Below are positions 21,901 to 29,559 of a stretch of DNA of 64,000 nt, in pieces. Positions within the stretch are counted from its first letter, which is position 1. Each line of letters begins with the position of its first letter. The stretch is taken from assembly GCA_000818945.1 (NCBI GenBank), contig KN805442.1, positions 16,712-80,711 on the forward strand, in the 5' to 3' direction. The notes beneath the pieces were generated by a model. That model made no database searches. It worked only from the letters and a program-made list of their open reading frames with translations, and had not been told where the DNA came from. The position numbers were made by a program, and so were the translations under genes. The stretch is from Schizochytrium sp. CCTCC M209059 (lineage: Eukaryota > Sar > Bigyra > Thraustochytrida > Thraustochytriidae).

Positions 21901-24900
21901 CCGAAAAACAGGCCGAGCTGCAAGCGGTTCGCGACAAGGTAGCAGCGCTGCAGCAACAGCTTGATGAGTCACTTGCTGCCAAGAAAGAGCTCGAGGATCA
22001 GAGCCAGCTTACCAAGGACCGCCTCGTGCGCGCGGAAAAGCTCACATCGGGTCTCGAATCCGAAGGCGTGCGCTGGAAGCAAACGCTCGTCAACATTGCG
22101 CAGGACATGGAACTCCTCACCGGCGACGTGATGATTTCGGCTGGCTGCATTTCGTACTATGGCGCATTCACGGGACCCTTCCGCAAGCGTCTCGTAGATC
22201 AATGGCTTTCTCGGTGCCGGGAACTGAACATTCCCTGCACCGAGGGCGCCTCGTTGCAAAATACGATTGGCAACCCTGTGCAGCTGCGTGCGTGGCAGAT
22301 TGACGGTCTGCCGTCCGATGCAGTGTCCGCAGACAGCGCCTTGCTGGTCTTTCGCGGCAAGCGCTGGCCACTCATGATTGATCCGCAGGGTCAGGCCAAT
22401 CGCTGGATTAAGAACACCGAGTCCGTCAATAACCTCGAGGTGATCAAAATGTCGAATCCGAATCTCTTGCGCTCGCTAGAGAACGGCATCCGCGTTGGTC
22501 GCCCGGTCCTGATTGAGGATCTCGACGAGCACATCGACCCCTCACTCGAGCCGGTGCTGCAAAAGGCGGTCTTCTTCCAGGGTGGACGGAAGCTAATTCA
22601 TCTCGGTGATTCTGACATCGACTACGACGACAACTTCAAGTTCTACATGACAACCAAGATGCCGAATCCTCATTATCTTCCAGAGATTTGCATTAAGGTT
22701 ACCCTCATCAACTTCACGGTGACCTTTATCGGGTTGACTGATCAGCTACTAGGTGATGTCGTCAAGTCGGAGCGCCCTGACGTGGAGGAGAAGAAGAATA
22801 AGCTTGTGACAACCATGGCCGCAGACGCGAAGCAGCTCAAGGATCTGGAAGCTAAGATTCTTCAGCTACTTTCCGAGTCAACAGGCAACATTCTTGATGA
22901 CGAGGTTCTCATCAACACTCTTGCCGACTCCAAGACGACCTCAGCAATTATTCACGAGCGAGTTGAGGAGTCGAAAAAGACGCAGGTGAGCATTGAGGAG
23001 GCACGTGCCTCGTATCGCCCGGTGGCCACGCGAGGCGCTATCATCTACTTTGTCATCGCGGATCTCACTCAGATTGATCCAATGTACCAGTACTCGCTCA
23101 GTTTCGTCAAAGCGCTCTTCCTCACGAGTTTGACGTTGCCACAACCCGCGGATGATGGTATGGACGACAAGAGTGAATTTGAGCGGCGCATCGCACATCT
23201 GCTTAAAGCGCAGACGGAGTACATTTTCACGCAGGTCGCGCGCGGTCTCTTTGAGACACACAAGTCGCTCTTTGCGAGTCTCATTTGCTTCCAGATCCTT
23301 CTCGAGGCCGTAAGTATTACACGGCCCGAGTTTATGCTAATGCTTCGGGGTGCTGGCGTCGTGGATCGCACGGATATGCCTGGGCCTCCTGCAGAAGCTG
23401 TCGACGCAGAGTTGTTGAATGACGCGCAGTGGGACAACATTTGCGCGATGGACCGCGACCTCAAGCTTGTTGTGCGCAAGAGCTCGGGCGGTGCCGAAGA
23501 CAACGCGGAAGAGGACAATGGCGACGACGAAGAAGAAGGCGAAGATTCCGAGGACCCCACACAGGAAATCTACAGACCATTCGCGGGTCTCGCGACCGCG
23601 ATCGCGGAAGATTTTGACACGTGGCGACCTTGGTTCGAGTCGGATGAGCCTTACTTTGAGCACATGCCCGGTGACTTTGAGTCGCAGATCAACGCATTCC
23701 AGAAGCTCATGCTCGTCAAGGTCGTCAAGGAGGAATCCTTGCTAGTTGCAATGAATAGTTTTGTAGAGAAGAGCCTCGGCCGCTGCTTTGTGGAGTTCCC
23801 GCCTGTTCAAATGGAGGACGTTTACGTGGGAACGAACCGCTATACACCGCTGATTTTCGTTCTCTCTCAGGGTGCCGATCCGACGGCAATGCTTCTCAAA
23901 TTCGCAAAGGAGAAAGGCTACGGTGAGCGTCTGCATGTCATTTCTCTAGGCCAAGGTCAAGGACCGCACGCGGAGCGCTTGATCGAGAACTCTGTCAAGA
24001 ACGGCGACTGGGTGCTTTTACAAAATTGCCACCTTGCAAAATCGTGGATGCCAACGCTCGAAAAGATTGTGCTTGGTCTGGAAGAGAACCAGGACGTGAT
24101 TCACGAAGACTTTCGTCTCTACCTTACCTCCTTTCCGGCGACATACTTTCCTGTGACGGTGCTGCAAAATGGCGTCAAGCTCACCAACGAGCCACCGAAG
24201 GGTCTTCGCGCCAACCTGATTCGCAGCTTTGACAACAATATTGTAAGCGAGTCGATCTGGGAAGGCTGTCTCAAACCGCAGCCATGGAAGAAACTTCTCG
24301 TTGGATTCTCGTTCTTCCATGCGCTGGTGCAGGAGCGGCGCAAGTTTGGACCGCTGGGGTGGAACATTCGCTATGAATTCAACGACTCCGATCTTGAAAC
24401 CTCGCGCGAGACACTCCGGCGCTTCCTAGACGAGCAGGCTACGGTTCCATGGGATGCACTTCTCTATGTCACTGGTCAAATTAACTACGGTGGTCGCGTC
24501 ACCGACGACTGGGATCGGAGGTGCTTGATGGGCATTCTGCAAAAATTCTGCAATCCGGGCATTCTTGAGGACGAGTACAAGTTTTCCAAGTCTGGTTTGT
24601 ATTATGCTCCTCCAGAATGCAGCTTTGGCGAGGTAAATGTCTATCTGAAGCAGCTTCCTATGGTCGACAACCCCGAGGTCTTTGGAATGCACAAGAACGC
24701 GGAGATTACATTTCAGAAAGCGGAGAGCACCAACATGATTACGACAATGTTGGGTCTGCAGCCCCGCGAGTCCGGTGGAGGCGGGGGAATGAGCTCGGAT
24801 GACATTGTACTCGATCTCGTGGCCGAGATTGAAGGTCAGGTTCCCGAATTTCTCGACAAGGAGCTTGCTGGGCCAAACACGTTTGTGGTTCTGGACTCGG

Positions 24901-25652
24901 GTCTGATCTCCTCGCTCGACACGGTGCTCTCGCAGGAACTGGTGAAATTCAATAAGCTCATCCGGACGATGAATAGTACCCTCAAGGAGCTTGCGCGAGC
25001 CATCAAGGGTCTTGTTGTGATGAGTCTCGATCTCGACAAGATGTACAGCGCATTCTTGGTGAACCAGGTGCCTCCGAACTGGGCCAATGTAGGATTTGCG
25101 TCGCGCAAAACGCTCATGAGCTGGGTCAAGGACATGATCTTTCGCGTGGAGTTCTTGCGTACCTGGTTGTACGAGGGGCAGCCTGTGACTTTCCCGCTAC
25201 AGGCATTCTTCTTCCCTCAGGGCTTCATGACGGGTACGCTGCAAACGCATGCCCGAAAATACAAGGTCGCGGTGGACGAGCTTACTTTCAATAACAGTAT
25301 CATCAACAAGGAGCCTGAGGAGATCGTCGAGTCTCCGGAGGATGGTGTTTTAGTATATGGCATGTGGATGGAAGGAGCACGCTTCAATCGTGAGTCAGAG
25401 CTTATGGATCAATCTCTTTTGGGCCAAATGTTCACAGCGCTGCCACCTGTGCATCTTATTCCTGAGATCAATTTTCTTCCGGATCCGGTCGATTATCGTT
25501 GTCCAGTGTACAAGACCTCAGATCGCCAAGGCGTTCTTAGCACGACTGGTATGTCAACGAATTACGTCCTTGCTGTCTCGGTCAAGACAGATGTGGATCC
25601 GAATACATGGGTAATGATGGGTTGCGCATGTCTTTTGAACCTTGACGACTGA
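12906..25652 (+). CDS. Axonemal dynein heavy chain, single-headed inner-arm type
   Basis: 4248 aa in one uninterrupted exon. Four P-loops define the AAA+ ring: GPAGTGKTE (AAA1) at 1528-1536, GPTGGGKTT (AAA2) at 1808, GVTGTGKTS (AAA3) at 2167 and GVGGSGKQS (AAA4) at 2528. AAA1 Walker B is in TCLDEFNRID. The antiparallel coiled-coil stalk and microtubule-binding domain span about 2750-3065. The C-terminal cap ends with the axonemal signature YKTS-x5-LSTTG-x-STN, typical of the DNAH1/3/6/7/12 group. Human members of that group are about 4000-4270 aa, in line with this length. Acidic or Gly-rich insertions lie near residues 540-580 (tail), 637-660 and 3525-3560. The motor would drive flagellar beating. 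The exact orthology class (for example DNAH7 against DNAH6) needs a tree. Confidence 0.97.
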   Translation: MERKGSDESRDAAAGDSPTRMAATLKNATKSNNHEDEDPLASGQSANGAGLTQEQKESELAAGIARKNSLSSRLYAGSAATSHKASSPLRRNVVARASPKASSSQLVPKQGALGVTGTGTTGSVLTAKPTQISRPDPSTDSKPVKFAKGLLRPRHDKSSARAAPAPAPTPASAKTTAASGPTTLASVAMNSMGVLGKSAQQKAQKKAAEPSASSPSPAKGDIPADHDASPHPVSFASQLKLTPKQTQEFENGGFFYLRPRAAFNSVYELRVVDHKNVDPEDYFTLSREGVTHFTDSQAEFTPMDLWEHEFRIFSKMKSISFFARFRVWKNFTMWKRNVRGAKRKIGSEVLQKQLFILNNRLRESLLQIRQMCLSLGARRLVSADRSKTYTLDEFRETQRAHREKLQLSVIEVSDEIRRIVRDACDNVLDEFLEHNEIVADHKMTFMERAALRTECKKLAKFIRLIDFQMNVTLVDMAYSSARSFSEIVNPKVRPKRIVRLAEEKKKEIVIEKKGGVKEAVPLFSVDTAFGPKPKAPTPEEEKRELEEGEDEEDGYETPEDERNPEEEPEDREKRKADARDLRRRRKYAAPLILQPKYAVFEGVIEESINEAVGVLTAADRLLTHEELAPYTQVANKEGEAAGGEGGGDGGGGGDDLELDSIILNQKEFTSVKRTILDDLRAAVDEALEYARVFEPFRDTYEENASKQQNEVQEFRSLELNVFEELIAKFRYQENEFGGIPISADIGIMQVNSRALKKMLLPSPYKCLMAIKEVIPGIMNVESKELLEDIATNMAKASFEPTTVAEFTTKCKFLAIAADLLKDLGDRSSHIKQFAMILERHKWPVPEQEVAHMRMITDQLNDLTSTVEACEARKEEDTAKFIKLISSQVPKVQKDITALRETLDHPGIEDAGADMEEMVTYMTTQNDKLERIRTEIEVLQSNQSYLDLEVSEFEVLDEVVQDLKVKYDLWTGIKSWSTLLQQWMNTEFKDLDAEEMDKQVKVHNKIAFKAIRGLPNSTSGPSLKDAVNHVQITLPVIVALCSDSLQERHWKKIHDLVGYEIKNVEGFTLGKLMENQIGQFEEEIQGIAVAAAQEMVLEAMLTKIEDVWRTSELELKNYKEQKDVYILGSVEEIVTNLDDSLVTISTIMGSRYVAGIKDVVESWRKKLVTFQETLDEWLVCQRGWMYLETIFSAPDIQRQLPVESKKFFAVDTFWKAHMKRTSDDPNSLKACTLAGLCDKFKNCNETLDKIQKSLEDYLETKRAAFPRFYFLANDELLEILAQTKDPQAVQPHLRKCFDALVGLDFGSKANSIDIEAMISPEGERIELGKNLKARGNVEDWLSSVEHHMRISLQKLMKVGLLDYPTKERRHWVLEHPGQIVATAAQMTWVQGTESALRSEDSEHAMADWYQVNLDELQALIELIRGDLTKRQRRVIVALVTTDVHARDIVETLKRERISDVGNFTWQMQLRYYWDADVDDCRVRHSDAVINFGYEYQGCTTRLVITPLTDRCWMTITGSYGLKLGAAPAGPAGTGKTESSKDLAKALGVQCIVFNCSDQIDYKMMGKLFRGLAQTGAWTCLDEFNRIDIEVLSVVAQQLLLLRQGRLEGKARIMFMGVDILLKDHHVIVTMNPGYAGRTELPDNLKVCFRPVSMMVPDYALIAEIMLFAEGFGDAKTLSRKMIKLFHLSSQQLSQQPHYDYGLRAVKSVLVMAGGLKRGNPEVSEDVTLIRALRDSNVPKCLSEDLPLFYAIVSDLFPGVVVPTHDYGLFQEAIEQEISNMNLQPVPSFITKIIQQFDVFNVRFGATIVGPTGGGKTTCWKVLQAAMKNMRDRGVDDERYQYAEATVLNPKCITMGELYGEFNELTQEWHDGLASTIMRKAVNDCDGSDNVKRWTVFDGPIDALWIENMNTVLDDNMTLCLANGERIKLKVQMKCLFEVMDLAVASPATVSRLGVMYMAPEDLGWRPLVISWLASDALPEGTPAYVKEHLFEDFDLFVDDALRYMRRNCKEPVLTLNGDLVTALCKLFESLLRPEMGVKLFAKDASANLKEADAKKLVDKLFLFSLVWAVGGTISFEGWDGFNEMIRANFDGSDRKVQIPPGGVVYDYFVDIEGDPGGQWKSFEEIIPSFTFDASVPYFQLLVPSVDTTRYSYVIRQLMKRDRPVFLTGVTGTGKTSVVADTLSRASPLPEDDPEGLAVVPIFMSFSAQTSSFVTQNTIEGKLEKKRKTLLGAPAGRRVVIFVDDVNMPLVEEYGAQPPVELLRQFLDMKGFYDRDKLFWKDIEDTMIMVAAAPPGGGRNPVTPRFKRHFNILCMRPASSKTMQHIFRAILGGFAQAFPNDACRDLVAPIVASVVEIFERISLELLPTPAKSHYTFNLRDVSKVFQGILMTPAKKCAEPDTFALLFMHESMRVFHDRLINIEDKRWFTNLLIELVNRQLKLSMTHEKVFESDWPIMFCDFLRPGLAFDERMYEVAKDQAKVEQVLEDNLDEYNMSNPTQMNLVFFGDAIEHISRIARIIRQPRGNALLIGVGGSGKQSCTRLASFMSDFECFQIELVRGYGLGEFHEDIKELMIKTGVKGLNTVFLFTDTQIVEEAFLEDINNILNSGEIPNLFPQDEMDRILNDMIPVVKEMGIPETRENCRLQFIARVRDLLHIVLCMSPVGDSLRIRCRNFPSLINCTTIDWYMEWPQSALQSVAQRFLAELDVTPEVRESLVSICGEIHTSVIEISEEFFDKLRRRVYTTPKSYLDLIDLYRSMLAEKRQELKVVEKRMEVGVQKLNETNQIVDDLQAELVKLQPVLVVKAAETEKLIEQVNKDKAEAAVVEERVAKDEAVVKAQAAEVGAVQADAQADLDVAMPALNDALKSLDSLDKKDITEIKSFAKPPPAVQTVMEAICILFGSKPDWDNSKKLLNDANFMKNLKEYDKDNIPAAALKKIKKYVGMEIMQVENVRKVSIAATSLCMFVHAMDIYSEVAREVAPKMAKLKEMNEQMDQANALLAEKQAELQAVRDKVAALQQQLDESLAAKKELEDQSQLTKDRLVRAEKLTSGLESEGVRWKQTLVNIAQDMELLTGDVMISAGCISYYGAFTGPFRKRLVDQWLSRCRELNIPCTEGASLQNTIGNPVQLRAWQIDGLPSDAVSADSALLVFRGKRWPLMIDPQGQANRWIKNTESVNNLEVIKMSNPNLLRSLENGIRVGRPVLIEDLDEHIDPSLEPVLQKAVFFQGGRKLIHLGDSDIDYDDNFKFYMTTKMPNPHYLPEICIKVTLINFTVTFIGLTDQLLGDVVKSERPDVEEKKNKLVTTMAADAKQLKDLEAKILQLLSESTGNILDDEVLINTLADSKTTSAIIHERVEESKKTQVSIEEARASYRPVATRGAIIYFVIADLTQIDPMYQYSLSFVKALFLTSLTLPQPADDGMDDKSEFERRIAHLLKAQTEYIFTQVARGLFETHKSLFASLICFQILLEAVSITRPEFMLMLRGAGVVDRTDMPGPPAEAVDAELLNDAQWDNICAMDRDLKLVVRKSSGGAEDNAEEDNGDDEEEGEDSEDPTQEIYRPFAGLATAIAEDFDTWRPWFESDEPYFEHMPGDFESQINAFQKLMLVKVVKEESLLVAMNSFVEKSLGRCFVEFPPVQMEDVYVGTNRYTPLIFVLSQGADPTAMLLKFAKEKGYGERLHVISLGQGQGPHAERLIENSVKNGDWVLLQNCHLAKSWMPTLEKIVLGLEENQDVIHEDFRLYLTSFPATYFPVTVLQNGVKLTNEPPKGLRANLIRSFDNNIVSESIWEGCLKPQPWKKLLVGFSFFHALVQERRKFGPLGWNIRYEFNDSDLETSRETLRRFLDEQATVPWDALLYVTGQINYGGRVTDDWDRRCLMGILQKFCNPGILEDEYKFSKSGLYYAPPECSFGEVNVYLKQLPMVDNPEVFGMHKNAEITFQKAESTNMITTMLGLQPRESGGGGGMSSDDIVLDLVAEIEGQVPEFLDKELAGPNTFVVLDSGLISSLDTVLSQELVKFNKLIRTMNSTLKELARAIKGLVVMSLDLDKMYSAFLVNQVPPNWANVGFASRKTLMSWVKDMIFRVEFLRTWLYEGQPVTFPLQAFFFPQGFMTGTLQTHARKYKVAVDELTFNNSIINKEPEEIVESPEDGVLVYGMWMEGARFNRESELMDQSLLGQMFTALPPVHLIPEINFLPDPVDYRCPVYKTSDRQGVLSTTGMSTNYVLAVSVKTDVDPNTWVMMGCACLLNLDD

Positions 25653-26355
25653 GAACATTCATTTGAGCGTAGGTTTATAGAAAAAACCAAAAGGAATGTA
25701 AGATTGAATAGCTATCACTGAATGTCGTATTCATGTCTCTTTGTCCGTCAGATTGAAAAGCAAGCTTTGAGCCCGAGTATTTTTTATTTTTGTTCATTTT
25801 GCTGTCTTTCTTGAACAAAGAAAAACTACATTTTCTCTAAAAGCCTATACGCACCTATGGGCCCAATTCTGAGCATTCTATCAGTCTTCGGTTATTGCGC
25901 GCATTTGTCAGTAACCAGACAAAAAATCAGAAAGAAAGGCGTATGTGAGGGGAACCCTTGCACATCTGGTCATTGAATTTTTTTGACCAGAAAAGTCTTT
26001 AGGCCAAGCTAACAAGTTAGTCAAGGAGATGCTGTAATATTCCAATGATCATGGCCCGGTTTGTACCGGAAGACGTTTTGTAAGACAAGGCGGTCTTGCT
26101 TAGGATGAGAGTTGAAATGAGGCATTGCCGCCATTTCAAAACCTCGCTTCGCTGCCTTGGCCCCATTAAAAAGAAACAAAAACCTTTGGCATGACGAATG
26201 GAGGAGTTTGGGGTGCAAAGCTTTGCAGGCTCTCCGACGATCGAGCAGCTCGAATTTGCGCTTTGCACAGTTCATCTGTACAGCGTGTGGTGCAAAGTTG
26301 AGGTTGGACACAGACCTACGTCCCTGGAGCATGATGTTGTGTTTCCACTCGATCG
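25653..26355. other. Convergent 3' region between dynein and the MBL-PDE-like gene
   Basis: This AT-richer 0.7 kb spacer is flanked by two converging stop codons. It must carry both 3' UTRs. Short frames on either strand lack domain character. Confidence 0.5.
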
Positions 26356-29300
26356 TCATCTTGTAATATGCTTGTCCATGAAGAAGAGCAGGCCTCCAGG
26401 ATACCTTCCACAGAACTGTTTCCATTTTTTGGCCGGTATGAGAAGCGCGGTGCCAGCTTCTACGCAGAAGCAGGTGGACGCGACGGTTTCTTTTGCAAAC
26501 ACAGCATCAAAGTCTCCAATAAGCGCTCCTGGTCCGCAAAGATCCTCTGTCGTGTTCGCTTGTATGTCGATGTCAGTTTCTCCATTGCGCCTGACTCCGA
26601 GACTCCCGCGTCTTGATCTCTGACTGTCTGTGACCCCTGTTTTCACGCTTAGAGACTGCTTTCTAGCCGGGGATCCTGGAAAATATGCTTCTGCTGATTC
26701 GACTGATTGCACAAAGTCAGCGGTGGTATCATCTAAAATATCCGAACTCGAACCACCTGAAATATTGCCAATTTGTTTGTCGCCAACAAGTGGGATCGCG
26801 GGGTCACGCGCTGCGCTGCTGGGGCTTCGGTAAACCTTACAACCCATGATGCGCAAGGTCCCAGAATCCGGATCGACCATGACGCTGAGGGCTAAATCTC
26901 GACGGAGGGCCATTGCATCACATTTAAGATGAAAGAGACCGCTCTGCACAAGCATGACAAAATCAGCATGATCCCCAGTCTCCCACGCCACTTCGCCTGC
27001 AACAAAGTGGCGCTCCACCATGATCACCTCGAGTTGGGTCTTTGCAGTAGAGGATAGTTTTCCCAGGATGGAGTGATTGCTTACTAGCTGCCAGCTGTTC
27101 GTCTTTCGTGTCTCAGAAAGGGAGATGAGATCTTCCCGAATCGAGGTCCCGCGCACCAGCGCATTAAAGTGCGTAAGAGATAACGTGGCTGCCCAGACTG
27201 ATGTGACGGCGTCGACGTCGGCATTTCGTGGTGCACCTGTGACAAGGGATGTCTCTCCAAAGTAGTCACCAACGTTGAAGAGCTTGGAATCAGACACGCC
27301 ATTAACCGTCCAAGAGACCCGGGCAGCTCCGCGAATAAGAACGAAGCATTTGTCGCCAGGATCCCCAGTCCTGACGATGCGTTCTCCTGCCTCGTATTTT
27401 TCAAAGTTGAAATATTGCAGAATGGAGACCGAGTCTTGAAATTTTTGGCAAGCCTCATGAAAGATGTCGATTGACGAAAGTACGTCAAGAATCTCGATCG
27501 CGTTCTCGAGGGGGCTCGGTTCAACATCAAGCGCCACAGTTTCTCCGACGTCGAGGGTTCGTAGGCCATTGTTTGCTGGAACGTCCTTGTCGGCAACGTG
27601 GACCACGTAGAGGTTCGCTTTCACTGAATCGGGAAGCTCGACTAGCCGCTTCATGGGTGTGTGAATCGGTGGCACGCCAGCCTCATGCAAGATAAGGTCA
27701 GCATCCCAGGGAAAGCTTTGCAGGGACTGAAGACGGCCTTGTCCAATGACCTTGTCCTCATACATGCGCTCAAAGAGGTGAGGGTCATTGTGGGTGTCGG
27801 CACTGTATGCGATTGTTTTTCCGTCCAAGGTGACGGCGAAGCCTATGCACGGGATGGTGTGGAGCGAATAGAAGAATTTCCACTTGACGCCGTGAATGTA
27901 GACTTCTTCGTCAATGCACACATAGCGCAAAACGAGCAAACTGCGCAGAAATTCCTGCGAAAGGCCCGTAATAGCCGAGTACTTGCGTATGAAGGAGTTG
28001 AAAATGGTGGTCGTGGTGTAGATGGTGATGTGCTGGTCAAAGAGAAGGCGGCGAAACGTCCCTGCATCATGATCGCTGTGGCAGTGCGTAAGAACGATTG
28101 AATCGATTGCGCGGGTAGAGATACCAAGACGCATGAGACATTCGATTGCATACGGAGGGGGATCGACCATTGTGCCGCGTCGATTTCCCCAGACAACGAA
28201 TCCAGTCGTCTCCCCACGCGGATCGAATCCATGCGAGGTGCCAAGCATCGTCACTCCAAGCAGTGGAAGGCCAATGAGCGAAGGTACGTCAACGTGCGTC
28301 CGCTCTTCTTCGGTGCGGCTGTCATCCTCAATGGACCGCACGATCTCTTCGCCAAAGAGGGAAAAGAAACCAGGCGTTTCCACAACATCGGGGGCATGAA
28401 CTCGAAAGACTTTATCAACTCGGTCGAACTCGATAGAGACGTTGTTGTTGTCCACGCTGGCGCGCAGAGTCCTAAAGAAGCCCGAATTGTCCATATTGGC
28501 TTCTGAAAATCGCTTGAACTCGAGAAGATCGTCGATTTTGAGGGTTTTCCGCGCTGCATCGAGCCATTCTCCTTCAGCCCTAAAGTTTGGAAAACAGTCC
28601 GGCGTGGTACCGGGCAGAAAGTCGTCCTCGGGTTTTAGTTTTGCATCTTTGGGTCCAAGAAGCGTTTCTTGGAAGAGTGCGCGGACGCGCTGCTCGATCG
28701 CCTCGGTAGTGATGACCACGGTTCGCTGCTTTCGGATAAAGAAGTTAAAATACGCTGGAAACTCGAGCTCTGCGAAGTTGAGGCCTTTTGTTCGCGAGAA
28801 GAGCTTGCCGAGCACCACGAAGTATTGCGGGACAGCCAAACCCAGGTGCATGGAGTCTTTGATCGTTTCAGGGGGGCAACCGAATTGGAGCACAACGTCG
28901 CCAAGTTTGCACCAGTGGCCACCGCGCGGCAGGGAAACAAGATATTTCTTGGCAAAATCGTCAACCGAGGTATCGCACGCCTGGAATACAGATGATGCCG
29001 AACGCTTGGCGAGAATCTTGCCGCTCATGGATAGCGAGGAGGCGCGGCCTCTTTTTGGCATTTCTTCGAGCTTTACACTCACAGCGGTGCCCATGTGGCT
29101 CAGTTTAAAGGGTCTACGTTTTGAGACCTTTTCCTCGGCTTCATCGTCTTCCTTTTCCTCTTCGTGATCCCCAGGGTCCTCTGAGTACTTGTTCGACTCT
29201 GAAACATCTGGCGAGTCGAGTTTTTGCGATGAATTTGTTGAGAACAACAAGGATTCGTCCTCACCCGTAACTTCGTGTAATGTCGCGACAGCTGCCAAAA

Positions 29301-29559
29301 GGCCATTGCTAGGCGACTCTTGGATCGAGACCCTCTTTTCCCGGATGGAGGACGAGCGACGCATTGAGTCATTCAGACTTCGCCGCGTCGAGCCGCTTCC
29401 GTAAATATCGAGTTTTGCTTGAGATCCGTAGTTTGGAATTCCATTCACAGGATTCGAAGGGCTCATTGCCTCTTGCGCTTGTTCTCCTTGCCCTGCTACG
29501 GGTGTGGCGCTTGCCTTTGATTTTTCATGCTTCTTCATCGTCGTGGCTGCACTTCCCAT
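26356..29559 (-). CDS. Metallo-beta-lactamase-fold cyclic nucleotide phosphodiesterase-like protein with two cNMP-binding domains
   Basis: 1067 aa from the ATG at 29559; the frame is open five codons further to a TTG, but the ATG has a good context. A disordered Ser/Arg N terminus comes first. The metallo-beta-lactamase domain spans about 420-680, with zinc motif THCHSDHD near 488-495, YSADTHND as a likely metal-bridging aspartate, and further HEAG and VVHVAD histidines. A cyclic-nucleotide-binding domain follows at about 686-820 (GDPGDKCFVLIRGAARV, GDYFGETSLVTGAPRNADV). A second at about 840-1060 is split by a Ser-rich insert of about 100 residues. MBL followed by two cNMP domains is the architecture of Dictyostelium GbpA/GbpB (PdeD/PdeE), cyclic-nucleotide-activated phosphodiesterases. 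RRxS-type PKA-like sites occur near the N terminus and at Ser986. Substrate choice cannot be read from sequence. Confidence 0.8.
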   Translation of the reverse strand: MGSAATTMKKHEKSKASATPVAGQGEQAQEAMSPSNPVNGIPNYGSQAKLDIYGSGSTRRSLNDSMRRSSSIREKRVSIQESPSNGLLAAVATLHEVTGEDESLLFSTNSSQKLDSPDVSESNKYSEDPGDHEEEKEDDEAEEKVSKRRPFKLSHMGTAVSVKLEEMPKRGRASSLSMSGKILAKRSASSVFQACDTSVDDFAKKYLVSLPRGGHWCKLGDVVLQFGCPPETIKDSMHLGLAVPQYFVVLGKLFSRTKGLNFAELEFPAYFNFFIRKQRTVVITTEAIEQRVRALFQETLLGPKDAKLKPEDDFLPGTTPDCFPNFRAEGEWLDAARKTLKIDDLLEFKRFSEANMDNSGFFRTLRASVDNNNVSIEFDRVDKVFRVHAPDVVETPGFFSLFGEEIVRSIEDDSRTEEERTHVDVPSLIGLPLLGVTMLGTSHGFDPRGETTGFVVWGNRRGTMVDPPPYAIECLMRLGISTRAIDSIVLTHCHSDHDAGTFRRLLFDQHITIYTTTTIFNSFIRKYSAITGLSQEFLRSLLVLRYVCIDEEVYIHGVKWKFFYSLHTIPCIGFAVTLDGKTIAYSADTHNDPHLFERMYEDKVIGQGRLQSLQSFPWDADLILHEAGVPPIHTPMKRLVELPDSVKANLYVVHVADKDVPANNGLRTLDVGETVALDVEPSPLENAIEILDVLSSIDIFHEACQKFQDSVSILQYFNFEKYEAGERIVRTGDPGDKCFVLIRGAARVSWTVNGVSDSKLFNVGDYFGETSLVTGAPRNADVDAVTSVWAATLSLTHFNALVRGTSIREDLISLSETRKTNSWQLVSNHSILGKLSSTAKTQLEVIMVERHFVAGEVAWETGDHADFVMLVQSGLFHLKCDAMALRRDLALSVMVDPDSGTLRIMGCKVYRSPSSAARDPAIPLVGDKQIGNISGGSSSDILDDTTADFVQSVESAEAYFPGSPARKQSLSVKTGVTDSQRSRRGSLGVRRNGETDIDIQANTTEDLCGPGALIGDFDAVFAKETVASTCFCVEAGTALLIPAKKWKQFCGRYPGGLLFFMDKHITR

